Origin: an uncultured Alteromonadaceae bacterium
GTDB lineage: Bacteria; Pseudomonadota; Gammaproteobacteria; Enterobacterales; Alteromonadaceae
Assembly: GCA_950073835.1 (NCBI GenBank)
Contig: CATMRP010000027.1
Span: 1-37,969 of the forward strand
Direction: 5' to 3'
Length of the DNA: 37,969 bases
Position numbers and translations under genes: made by a program. Below are positions 26,085 to 32,704 of the stretch, piece by piece. The notes below the pieces were generated by a model that ran no database searches, had not been told where the DNA came from, and saw only the letters and a list, made by a program, of their open reading frames with translations. The stretch's first letter is position 1. The number at the start of each line of letters is the position of its first letter.

Positions 26085-27380
26085 TTATACCCCGAACAGT
26101 GCCGGTAATGCTTCACTAAACCACGCCACATAGGTCACCAGCATTAGTACCACAAACATCGCGACATAAAGTGGCAGCAACGGCCGGATAATTTTGTCCA
26201 GGCGTGTTTTGGCAATAGCACAGGTAATAAATAACACTGCCCCAACAGGCGGTGAGCACAATCCAATCGACAGATTTAATACAATCATAATACCAAACTG
26301 CAGCGGTGACATGCCCAGTTCCGCCGCTACCGGCAGGAAAATCGGCGTAAAAATCAGCACCGCAGGGGTCATATCCAGAAACGCCCCCACAATAATTAAC
26401 AGCAGGTTAATCAGCAGCAGAATAATAATCGGGTTATCGCTGACGGTGAGCATAAATGCACTGATATTCTGAGGAATATTGGCATAGGAGAGCATCCATG
26501 ACATAGCCGTTGAAGCACCAATAAGCAGCATGACAATAGCGGTGGTTTCGGCCGATTTCAGTAAAATATCCGGCAGTTGTTTGGGCTTTACTTCGCGGTA
26601 AACACCCACCGCCAGAATCAATGAATAAACCACAGCGATGGCGCCGGCTTCAGTAGCGGTGAAGATACCACCAACAATCCCGCCGATAACCAGAAAGATT
26701 AAAAACAAGCTGGGTATTGCGGCGGCAACCTGCTGCACCACCAGCTTCATTGGCAGGCGATCAGCCGTGGCGTAACCTTTGCGTTTGGCATGAACAAAAC
26801 ACACCATCATAAGCGCGAGCCCCACCATTATACCGGGCAAGTAACCGGCCATAAACAGCGCTGCGATAGATACGCCGCCACTGGCAATGGCGTAAACAAT
26901 CAGAATGTTGCTGGGCGGGATCAACATGCCGGTAGTCGAGGCAGCAGCGGTCACCGCCGCGCTGAAGTTTTCATCGTAGCCCTGCTTTTTCATTTCCGGC
27001 AGCATAAAGCTCCCAATGGCCGACGTGGTGGCCACAGCGGAACCTGAAATAGCGCCAAACAGCATGCACGACACAACATTAACCAGCGCCAGACCACCAG
27101 GTAGCGACCCTATCAGCGCCAGCGCGCAGTTTATGAGACGTTTAGCTATACCACCTCGCCCCATAATCATCCCGGATAACACAAAAAACGGAATGGCCAG
27201 CAAGGCAAAGCTGTCCAGTCCTCCAGCCATGCGCTGAGCAATGGTGGTAACTGCCGGCGTAAAATCTATGCTCATCAGCATGGCAGCCATGGTGGCAATG
27301 CCAATGCTGAATGAAATGGGTACGTTAAGGACCAGCAGTAAAAAGAAAGTGACTACCAGCACCAGTGCAGTGTAATCCAT
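26085..27380 (-). CDS. TRAP transporter large permease subunit (DctM family)
   Basis: A 431-residue inner-membrane protein with about 11-13 hydrophobic segments from residue 3 to the C-terminus. Family marks are PFFVLSGMIMGRGGIAKRL, SGSAVATTSAIGSFMLPEM, STTGMLIPPSNILIVYAIASGG and NLSIGLCSPPVGAVLFI. It is the transport core of a sodium-driven TRAP system. It shares one base with the small permease gene and ends the kduD-kduI-dctPQM operon. Its place next to kduI/kduD indicates uptake of saturated or unsaturated galacturonate, or short uronates. An imperfect hairpin (26078-26094) overlaps its stop but lacks a T-run. Confidence 0.95.
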   Translation of the reverse strand: MDYTALVLVVTFFLLLVLNVPISFSIGIATMAAMLMSIDFTPAVTTIAQRMAGGLDSFALLAIPFFVLSGMIMGRGGIAKRLINCALALIGSLPGGLALVNVVSCMLFGAISGSAVATTSAIGSFMLPEMKKQGYDENFSAAVTAAASTTGMLIPPSNILIVYAIASGGVSIAALFMAGYLPGIMVGLALMMVCFVHAKRKGYATADRLPMKLVVQQVAAAIPSLFLIFLVIGGIVGGIFTATEAGAIAVVYSLILAVGVYREVKPKQLPDILLKSAETTAIVMLLIGASTAMSWMLSYANIPQNISAFMLTVSDNPIIILLLINLLLIIVGAFLDMTPAVLIFTPIFLPVAAELGMSPLQFGIMIVLNLSIGLCSPPVGAVLFITCAIAKTRLDKIIRPLLPLYVAMFVVLMLVTYVAWFSEALPALFGV

Positions 27381-27868
27381 TATAGTGCTCCCTCTTCGTC
27401 AGCCAGCCACAGGTTATGGATATTGATTAGCCCATAACAAATAAGCAGGATCCCGGACAGTGGCAACACCACATACACATACCCCATCCTTATCCCCAGC
27501 GCGGCGGAGATTTGCTCCAGTTCCAGGGTAAGTGATACCAGCTGACTCCCGCCAAATAACAAGGTGGCGGCGCAAAAAATGATGACCAGTAATTCAACCA
27601 GAGTAAGTATGTACTTACGAATTTGCTCAGACTGTTTCTCCACAATCAGATTGAAGCCCAGGTGGACTTTTTGTCGGTACGCAAAAGCCGCACCGAGCAG
27701 GCCAATCCAAATCAGTAAAAAACGGGATAATTCTTCGGTAACTGACGCCGGATCCTGCAGAATATAACGGGAGATAACCTGCCACACTACAGTCAGTAAA
27801 ATGAGCGCCATTGCCAGCATCAGGGTGCCGGCCACGAGTTGATCAATGAGTCGTATAACCTTACGCAT
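27380..27868 (-). CDS. TRAP transporter small permease subunit (DctQ family)
   Basis: A 162-residue membrane protein with four hydrophobic segments (about 8-30, 45-65, 85-108 and 122-145). The sequence SRFLLIWIGLLGAAFAYRQKVHLGF is the DctQ signature. I start it at the ATG at 27868, one base after the TAG of the binding-protein gene, with AAGG ten bases upstream; a longer frame to 27904 would lie inside the previous gene. It associates with the large permease and has no separate transport role known to be readable here. Confidence 0.93.
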   Translation of the reverse strand: MRKVIRLIDQLVAGTLMLAMALILLTVVWQVISRYILQDPASVTEELSRFLLIWIGLLGAAFAYRQKVHLGFNLIVEKQSEQIRKYILTLVELLVIIFCAATLLFGGSQLVSLTLELEQISAALGIRMGYVYVVLPLSGILLICYGLINIHNLWLADEEGAL

Positions 27869-27869
27869 A

Positions 27870-28853
27870 CTACATGGCCTTAATTTGAGAAATGAGATCG
27901 CCAACGGCAGTGCCGCGCAGACTTTCGTGGAAAGGTTTTACCGCTTCAACGAAAGGCTTTTTGTCAGGATAGATCACTTCCACACCGTCAGCTTTGACCT
28001 TAGCCAGTGAATCAAGCGTAGATTCCTGCCAGGCCTGGCGTTGAAAAATCACCGAATCCTGCATAGCTTTATCCACCCATTCCTGTTGCTGCTCGGTGAG
28101 GTTTTCCCACACCCGCAACGACATCAGCATCACGTCGGGCACTGAGGTGTGCTCATCCAACGAGTAGTACCGAGCAATTTCATAGTGTCGCGACAGGTAG
28201 TAACTGGGCGGATTGTTTTCTGCGCCATCCACCACGCCTTGTTGCAACGCGGTGTAGAGTTCGCCCCAGGCTACCGGCGTGGCGGCACCACCCAGCTCAC
28301 GAACCGTACGGACCGCGGTGGGACTGTTAAGTACCCGAATTTTCATGCCGGCTAGATCAGCCGGGGTTCTGACCGGCTTGTTGTTGGTGTAAAAGCTGCG
28401 ACTGCCGGCATCATAATAGGCCAGGCCTTTGAGCCTGAAGGGCTCAACACCGGCCAATAGCCCTTGCCCGACCTCGCTGTTAAGCACTTTCCAGAAATGG
28501 TCGTTGTCGCGAAAAATATAAGGAATGCTAAAGATCTTCATGGCTGGCACAAAGCCTTCCAGCGGACTGGCCGAGACTTTGGTCATGGATAATGAGCCAA
28601 TTTGCAGCAACTCAATCATTTCGCGCTCGGTGCCGAGCTGACTGCTGGGATAAATTTTGACGTTCATGGCGCCATTGGATAACGCGTTGAGGCGTTCACC
28701 AAAATGTACCATGGCCTTGTGTACCGAATGCTGAGTATCCAGGGTATGACCGAGACGCAAGGTAGTTATCTCACTGTCGGTATCAGACCCACAGCTGATT
28801 AACCCAAGACTGATAACAATAACACTGGTTAATCTGACTATCATAGTAAACAT
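27870..28853 (-). CDS. TRAP transporter substrate-binding protein (DctP family), possible lipoprotein
   Basis: A 327-residue periplasmic binding protein. Marks are YPSSQLGTEREMIELLQIGS, MKIRVLNSPTAVRTVRELGG with the Arg that pairs with the ligand carboxylate, and PVAWGELYTALQQGVVDGAENN. The signal ends in LISCGS, a fair lipobox, so it may be tethered to the inner membrane, unlike most gram-negative DctP proteins. The ATG at 28853 has AGGAG nine bases upstream; the upstream extension to 28964 is inside kduI and lacks signal character. It lies 10 bp after kduI. The ligand is inferred to be a uronate, because all TRAP ligands of this class carry a carboxylate and the operon holds kduI/kduD. Confidence 0.93.
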   Translation of the reverse strand: MFTMIVRLTSVIVISLGLISCGSDTDSEITTLRLGHTLDTQHSVHKAMVHFGERLNALSNGAMNVKIYPSSQLGTEREMIELLQIGSLSMTKVSASPLEGFVPAMKIFSIPYIFRDNDHFWKVLNSEVGQGLLAGVEPFRLKGLAYYDAGSRSFYTNNKPVRTPADLAGMKIRVLNSPTAVRTVRELGGAATPVAWGELYTALQQGVVDGAENNPPSYYLSRHYEIARYYSLDEHTSVPDVMLMSLRVWENLTEQQQEWVDKAMQDSVIFQRQAWQESTLDSLAKVKADGVEVIYPDKKPFVEAVKPFHESLRGTAVGDLISQIKAM

Positions 28854-28863
28854 CAAAACGCTC

Positions 28864-29706
28864 CTAGCGCAGCTCGCTGGCAGGGAATTTATCCATATCA
28901 TCATAATCCAGGTTTTCACCAGCCATCCCCCAGATGAAGGCATAGTTGGCGGTACCACAGCCACAATGGATTGACCACGGCGGGGATAATATGGCCTGAT
29001 GGTTCTGCACGAAAATATGGCGGGTTTCGTGGGGCTCGCCCATAAAATGACTCACCGCCTGACCTTCAGGCACGTCCAGATAAAAATACACTTCGTTGCG
29101 TCGATCATGCTGATGGGCCGGCATGGTATTCCATACACTGCCCGGATAAAGCCGGGTCAGGCCCATTTGTAACTGGCAGGTTTCCACCACGCCGTTGATG
29201 ATTAACTGGTGAATGTCGCGCTGATTAGCCGTTTCTGGTGAACCTAAATGCAATACATTAGCGTCGTCTTTGCCCACCTTTTTACAGGGGTAACTGGCAT
29301 GGGCAGGCGCTGAGTTAAGATAGAAGCACGCTGGTGTCTCGCTGTTATCAGAGTAAAACGTCACATTGTGCTCACCGGCGCCAATGTACAGGGCTTCACC
29401 TTTTTCCAGGGTATAGGTGGTGTTGTCAACCTGCACCGTGCCGGCGCCGCCAACGTTAATCACACCTATTTCTCTGCGTGCCGTGAAGCACTGCGATTTC
29501 AAAGCGTCCAGGGTGTCCAGCGTCAGGCCGGTTGCTAGTGGTACAGCGCCACCCACCATAAATCGTTCATAGTGGCTGTAAACCCAGTAAATCTTGCCTG
29601 GCTGCATTAGTTTATCCGCCAGAAAAGCATCCCGTAATGCCTGGGTATCGTATCCTTTGGCTTCCTGCTGGCCAATGGCATAACGGGTTTCGTATTCAGT
29701 CGTCAT
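28864..29706 (-). CDS. kduI: 5-keto-4-deoxyuronate isomerase (DKI isomerase)
   Basis: A 280-residue cupin enzyme. It converts 4-deoxy-L-threo-5-hexosulose uronate to 3-deoxy-D-glycero-2,5-hexodiulosonate. The N-terminus MTTEYETRYAIGQQEAKGYDTQALR is characteristic; MPAHQHDRRNEVYFY provides His, His and Glu zinc ligands and PPWSIHCGCG the fourth His. Length and motif order match the family. It lies 18 bp after kduD. It processes the open form of unsaturated galacturonate; no KdgF for the ring-opening step is in the window, so that step is spontaneous or encoded elsewhere. Confidence 0.97.
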   Translation of the reverse strand: MTTEYETRYAIGQQEAKGYDTQALRDAFLADKLMQPGKIYWVYSHYERFMVGGAVPLATGLTLDTLDALKSQCFTARREIGVINVGGAGTVQVDNTTYTLEKGEALYIGAGEHNVTFYSDNSETPACFYLNSAPAHASYPCKKVGKDDANVLHLGSPETANQRDIHQLIINGVVETCQLQMGLTRLYPGSVWNTMPAHQHDRRNEVYFYLDVPEGQAVSHFMGEPHETRHIFVQNHQAILSPPWSIHCGCGTANYAFIWGMAGENLDYDDMDKFPASELR

Positions 29707-29724
29707 GATTCTGTGTCCTGTTAT

Positions 29725-30486
29725 TTAGCGGGCCAAAAAGCCCCCATCAACGGCCAGTATGTGACCATTGATATACTGGCTGGCCGCACTAGCTAAAAAC
29801 ACCACGGCCCCTTTTAAATCATTCGTTTCACCCCAGCGACCGGCCGGGATACGCGCACAGATTTCGTTACTGCGCGAGGTGTCGTCCTGTAAAGCCTGCG
29901 TGTTATCGGTGCGAATGTAGCCTGGCGCTATGGCATTCACCTGCACACCTGACGCCCCCCACTCATTGGCCAACGCCTTGGTTAAACCCGCCACTGCATG
30001 CTTACTGGCGGTGTAGGCAGGCACGGTAATTCCACCACTGTAGCTGAGCATGGAGGCAATATTAATAATCTTGCCGCTGCCCTGCTCTACCATTGTTTTG
30101 CCTAATTGCTGGCACAGCAAAAAGCTGGCATCGAGATTTACCCTGAGCACATTCTGCCATTCAGCTAACGGGTACTCAGTAGCCGGACTACGAAATATAG
30201 TGCCGCCATTGTTAACCAGAATATCAATGCCTCCCCATAACCCCAGGGCATCATCGGCAAGCGCCTGAACGGCTTGCATATCGCTGAGGTCGGCATGTAA
30301 CTGGGCCACCTTTACCGTGCCCAGGCGGGCAATTGTGGCCACGGTTTCGTTGCAACCACCGGGCCTGGAGCTGGCACAAATTACATCGGCACCGGCCTCA
30401 GCTAAGGCCACTGCCAGAGCCTGCCCTATGCCTCTGCTGGCACCGGTTACCAGGGCACGACGATGAGTTAAACTAAAATCCGGCAT
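29725..30486 (-). CDS. kduD: 2-deoxy-D-gluconate 3-dehydrogenase / 2,5-diketo-3-deoxygluconate reductase
   Basis: A 253-residue classical SDR. TGASRGIGQA is the cofactor turn, NNGG the structural motif, catalytic Ser in ASMLSYSG and Tyr-x-x-x-Lys in YTASKHA. It reduces the KduI product to KDG. The ending INGHILAVDGGFLAR is typical of KduD. GAGGTGAC lies just before the ATG. It heads the kduD-kduI-TRAP operon, with a leader of about 85 bases below the shared operator at 30576-30595. Confidence 0.95.
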   Translation of the reverse strand: MPDFSLTHRRALVTGASRGIGQALAVALAEAGADVICASSRPGGCNETVATIARLGTVKVAQLHADLSDMQAVQALADDALGLWGGIDILVNNGGTIFRSPATEYPLAEWQNVLRVNLDASFLLCQQLGKTMVEQGSGKIINIASMLSYSGGITVPAYTASKHAVAGLTKALANEWGASGVQVNAIAPGYIRTDNTQALQDDTSRSNEICARIPAGRWGETNDLKGAVVFLASAASQYINGHILAVDGGFLAR

Positions 30487-30575
30487 GTCACCTCTTGCAA
30501 AATTTTGCGATTACCATTTTAAAAGATGTTAACAGGTTCACTCACGGAACAAATTTTGTTAACAACATTTAAAAT

Positions 30576-30606
30576 AATTGCCACCGGTGGCAATTGTCAA
30601 TATGAT
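30576..30606. promoter_or_regulatory. Shared operator and divergent promoters, kduD operon / DUF4861 gene
   Basis: This is a perfect 20-bp palindrome (30576-30595) with core TGCCACCGGTGGCA. On the plus strand TTGCCA (30578-30583), a 17-bp spacer and TATGAT (30601-30606) form a good promoter. On the minus strand TTGACA just beyond the palindrome, with TATTTT about 18 bp on, puts the operator in the spacer. One bound repressor would silence both directions. Confidence 0.85.
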
Positions 30607-30655
30607 TAACTAAATTTTTACTATTGATTATCTAATGCTAACCACGGAGAAAACC

Positions 30656-31660
30656 ATGAAACGGCACCTCGTAAAGTCGCTAATCGCCGCATCCATACTG
30701 CTCTCGGCCTGTTCTGATAATAGCCAGTCGACGACTCAGTCATCGGGAACTCCATCCGTCACAGCAGAACAACCGGTAGTAAAAACCCATGCCGAGCTGT
30801 CAGTCCGTCAGGGTGGAAAGTGGCAGGATACCGCATATGTCGCCGACGATTTTCAGTTTACAGCAGTAGAATCCTTTACCTCACCGGAGCAACTTACCGA
30901 TCATTCTTACTATCTGCGTTATGAAGGTCCGGGCTGGGAAAATGATCTGGTTGGCTACCGCTTGTATCTGGACTGGCGCAACGGTATCGACGTATTCGTT
31001 AAAACCACTACCGACATGGTGTTATCTCAGGTCGGACAGGATGGCTACGATAGCTATCACGAACTCAGTGACTGGGGTGGTGATGCCCTGAAAGTAGGCA
31101 AATCGGTTGGCCTGGGCGCGCTTGGACGTTGGGTTGATGACGGTGTTCAGCATTTTAAGGAGGTCGATGCAACGCACTGGCGCTTGCTGGAGAATGGCCC
31201 GCAACAGAGTCAGTTTGAAGTGAAATATGACGGCTGGACGGTTGACGGTATAAGCGCCGATGTCAGTACGGTGTACGCCATTGAAGCCGGCGATCCAAGC
31301 ACTCTGGTTACCGTGGAATCCTCAGTTGCCATGGATAATCTGGTTACCGGACTGGTTAAACATAAGGGCGTGCAGTATATCGAGAAACAGAGCCCGAACT
31401 GGAAAATGATTGCCACCTACGGCAAGCAGAACCTGTTGGGAGATGATTTGGACTTAGGTATGGCGCTGTTCGTGCGAAAAAGCGACGTAGCTGAACAATT
31501 TGTTGGGCCTCATGATTACTTGTTTAAATTTAAGCCCGCGACATCTTATGAGTATGGTTTTTTTGCCAGTTGGCCAGGCCATCCTCATCAGCCACAAAAT
31601 CAACATCAGTTTGAAGCCTTTATGGAGGCGAAGCTGGCAGCTTTAGAAGCATCACTGTAA
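30656..31660 (+). CDS. DUF4861-like lipoprotein of the pectin locus
   Basis: A 334-residue protein. The signal ends in LLSAC, giving a lipidated Cys near residue 17, followed by a Ser/Thr-rich linker (~20-45). The rest looks like a beta-rich, carbohydrate-active fold: YYLRYEGPGWENDLVGYRLYLDWRNGIDVF, SDWGGDALKVGKSVGLGALGRWVDDG, and a C-terminal PATSYEYGFFASWPGHP segment. I recognise it as DUF4861-like, a family met in polysaccharide loci with no settled activity; this label is from memory and is moderate. The start is at 30656 with GGAG eight bases upstream. It is the only gene on the plus strand from the shared operator, so it is expected to be induced with the TRAP/kdu operon. Confidence 0.72.
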   Translation: MKRHLVKSLIAASILLSACSDNSQSTTQSSGTPSVTAEQPVVKTHAELSVRQGGKWQDTAYVADDFQFTAVESFTSPEQLTDHSYYLRYEGPGWENDLVGYRLYLDWRNGIDVFVKTTTDMVLSQVGQDGYDSYHELSDWGGDALKVGKSVGLGALGRWVDDGVQHFKEVDATHWRLLENGPQQSQFEVKYDGWTVDGISADVSTVYAIEAGDPSTLVTVESSVAMDNLVTGLVKHKGVQYIEKQSPNWKMIATYGKQNLLGDDLDLGMALFVRKSDVAEQFVGPHDYLFKFKPATSYEYGFFASWPGHPHQPQNQHQFEAFMEAKLAALEASL

Positions 31661-31675
31661 AACAGCAACGCATAG

Positions 31676-31700
31676 CGCCTGATACTACTTCAGGCGTTTA
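31676..31700 (+). terminator. Hairpin after the DUF4861-like gene
   Basis: CGCCTGA and TCAGGCG form a 7-bp stem with a 7-base loop, followed by TTTAT on the plus strand. It overlaps the end of the convergent fxsA gene. This is a plausible but short terminator. Confidence 0.5.
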
Positions 31701-32167
31701 TCCGGGTCGTTTTCAGACTTATCGGTATACTCACCCTCGATAGTATCCCCGTCATTGTGAGACGAAGGACGACGGGTGTACTGATAAGTTGTCTGCTGCG
31801 TAGCATTAAATGTGCGCACCGTAAGGTGACTGGCCGCTCTGCTTGCAATGAATTGGCGGGAAAAGGGCAGCGCAAAAGCAAAACCGATGATATCGGTAAT
31901 AAACCCCGGGGTAACTAACAACACGCCGGCAATCACCAGCAACATGCCTTCCATCATTTCTTTGCCCGGCACCTGATTTTGCGCCAGTTTCGCTTGTGCA
32001 GTTTGTAATGTTGAAATGCCTTCCTGACGAACCAGATAAGCGCCAACAAAAGCGGTAATCACGATTAATCCTACCGTATTCCAACCACCAATTAAGTCAC
32101 CCACCTGCAGCAACAGCGAAATTTCAGCGATCGGCATGACAATAAAAAGTAATAATAAAAAGCGCAA
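31685..32167 (-). CDS. fxsA: FxsA family membrane protein
   Basis: A 160-residue inner-membrane protein. Three hydrophobic stretches (about 1-20, 27-46 and 72-100) and the family pattern LFIVMPIAEISLLLQVGDLIGGWNTVGLIVITAFVGAYLVRQEG and MEGMLLVIAGVLLVTPGFITDIIGF, here given only by their ends and centre, identify it; the tail is hydrophilic. FxsA is known for relieving phage T7 exclusion in E. coli, and its normal role is unclear. It reads toward groES, as in the E. coli arrangement, but is 28 kb away here. It is divergent from cutA. Confidence 0.92.
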   Translation of the reverse strand: MRFLLLLFIVMPIAEISLLLQVGDLIGGWNTVGLIVITAFVGAYLVRQEGISTLQTAQAKLAQNQVPGKEMMEGMLLVIAGVLLVTPGFITDIIGFAFALPFSRQFIASRAASHLTVRTFNATQQTTYQYTRRPSSHNDGDTIEGEYTDKSENDPDKRLK

Positions 32168-32276
32168 TGTAGGTTTCCTGTTGCAATCTTAAGGTTCAGT
32201 TAATGAAGATGGGGCACAATTATGCAAACCCAAGTCATCGTATCGTAAGATTATCCCGTACTAACGATGATCGACT

Positions 32277-32305
32277 TGTCATAGACCCGCATTGCTCGGT
32301 AAAGT
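32277..32305 (+). promoter_or_regulatory. Candidate sigma-70 promoter of cutA-dsbD
   Basis: TTGTCA (32277-32282), a 17-bp spacer and TAAAGT (32300-32305) lie about 50 bp before cutA. A small dyad CCGGC-AA-GCCGG (32307-32318) follows at the likely start of the transcript. These are pattern matches only. Confidence 0.4.
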
Positions 32306-32353
32306 GCCGGCAAGCCGGACAAGTTGAATATTATTTGGGATAAACCCGGTCCT

Positions 32354-32704
32354 ATGAAAACTATGACAGACCTTTGCATCGTATATTGCACTACGGACTC
32401 GCGGCAAAACGCAGAAACCATAGCCAACCAGTTGTTAACGCAACACCTTGCTGCCTGCGTGCAGATTATTCCGGGCATGACCTCGGTTTATCGCTGGGAT
32501 AATCAGGTGATGCAGGATCAGGAATTCCAGATCCTCATTAAAACCCACCAGCACAAGCTTGCAGAAGCAGAGCAGTTAGTAACAGCGCTACATAACTACG
32601 ACGTGCCGCAGTGGATAGCGGTACCGGCTTGTGCAGCGAGCGAAGCTTATGACTCCTGGGTAGAACAGGAATTAAACATTCAAAAAGAGGAAGTAATTCG
32701 GTGA
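32354..32704 (+). CDS. cutA: Divalent-cation tolerance protein CutA
   Basis: A 116-residue trimeric protein of the CutA family, linked to copper tolerance and of unclear mechanism. VYCTTDSRQNAETIANQLLTQHLAACVQIIPG, VYRWDNQVMQDQEFQILIKT and DVPQWIAVPACAASEAYDSWV follow the family pattern. The start is uncertain: ATG at 32354 or 32363, neither with a strong ribosome-binding site; an ATG at 32324 is less likely. It overlaps dsbD by four bases (GTGA), the common cutA-dsbD pair of gammaproteobacteria. Confidence 0.92.
   Translation: MKTMTDLCIVYCTTDSRQNAETIANQLLTQHLAACVQIIPGMTSVYRWDNQVMQDQEFQILIKTHQHKLAEAEQLVTALHNYDVPQWIAVPACAASEAYDSWVEQELNIQKEEVIR

Larger units (their letters stand above)
3968..31700. 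other. Pectin utilisation island inserted between fxsA and groES
   Basis: The region carries the pectin depolymerisation, uptake and catabolism genes plus an unrelated signalling block. On its left is the groESL promoter and on its right the end of fxsA. fxsA reads toward groES, the same relative direction as in Escherichia coli, where the two are near neighbours and dsbD/cutA lie on the other side of fxsA (recalled gene order). The simplest reading is a block acquired at this conserved junction. I found no integrase, transposase, tRNA or flanking direct repeat at either end, so the mechanism is open and the edges are approximate. Confidence 0.65.

Noticed and set aside
26078..26094. CGGGGT/ACCCCG hairpin at the end of the TRAP large permease gene
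   Set aside because: Only a 6-bp stem, overlapping the stop and without a T-run; not enough to call a terminator.
28854..28964. Longer N-terminus of the TRAP binding protein
   Set aside because: It lies within kduI and has no signal character; the ATG at 28853 has AGGAG and begins a lipoprotein signal.
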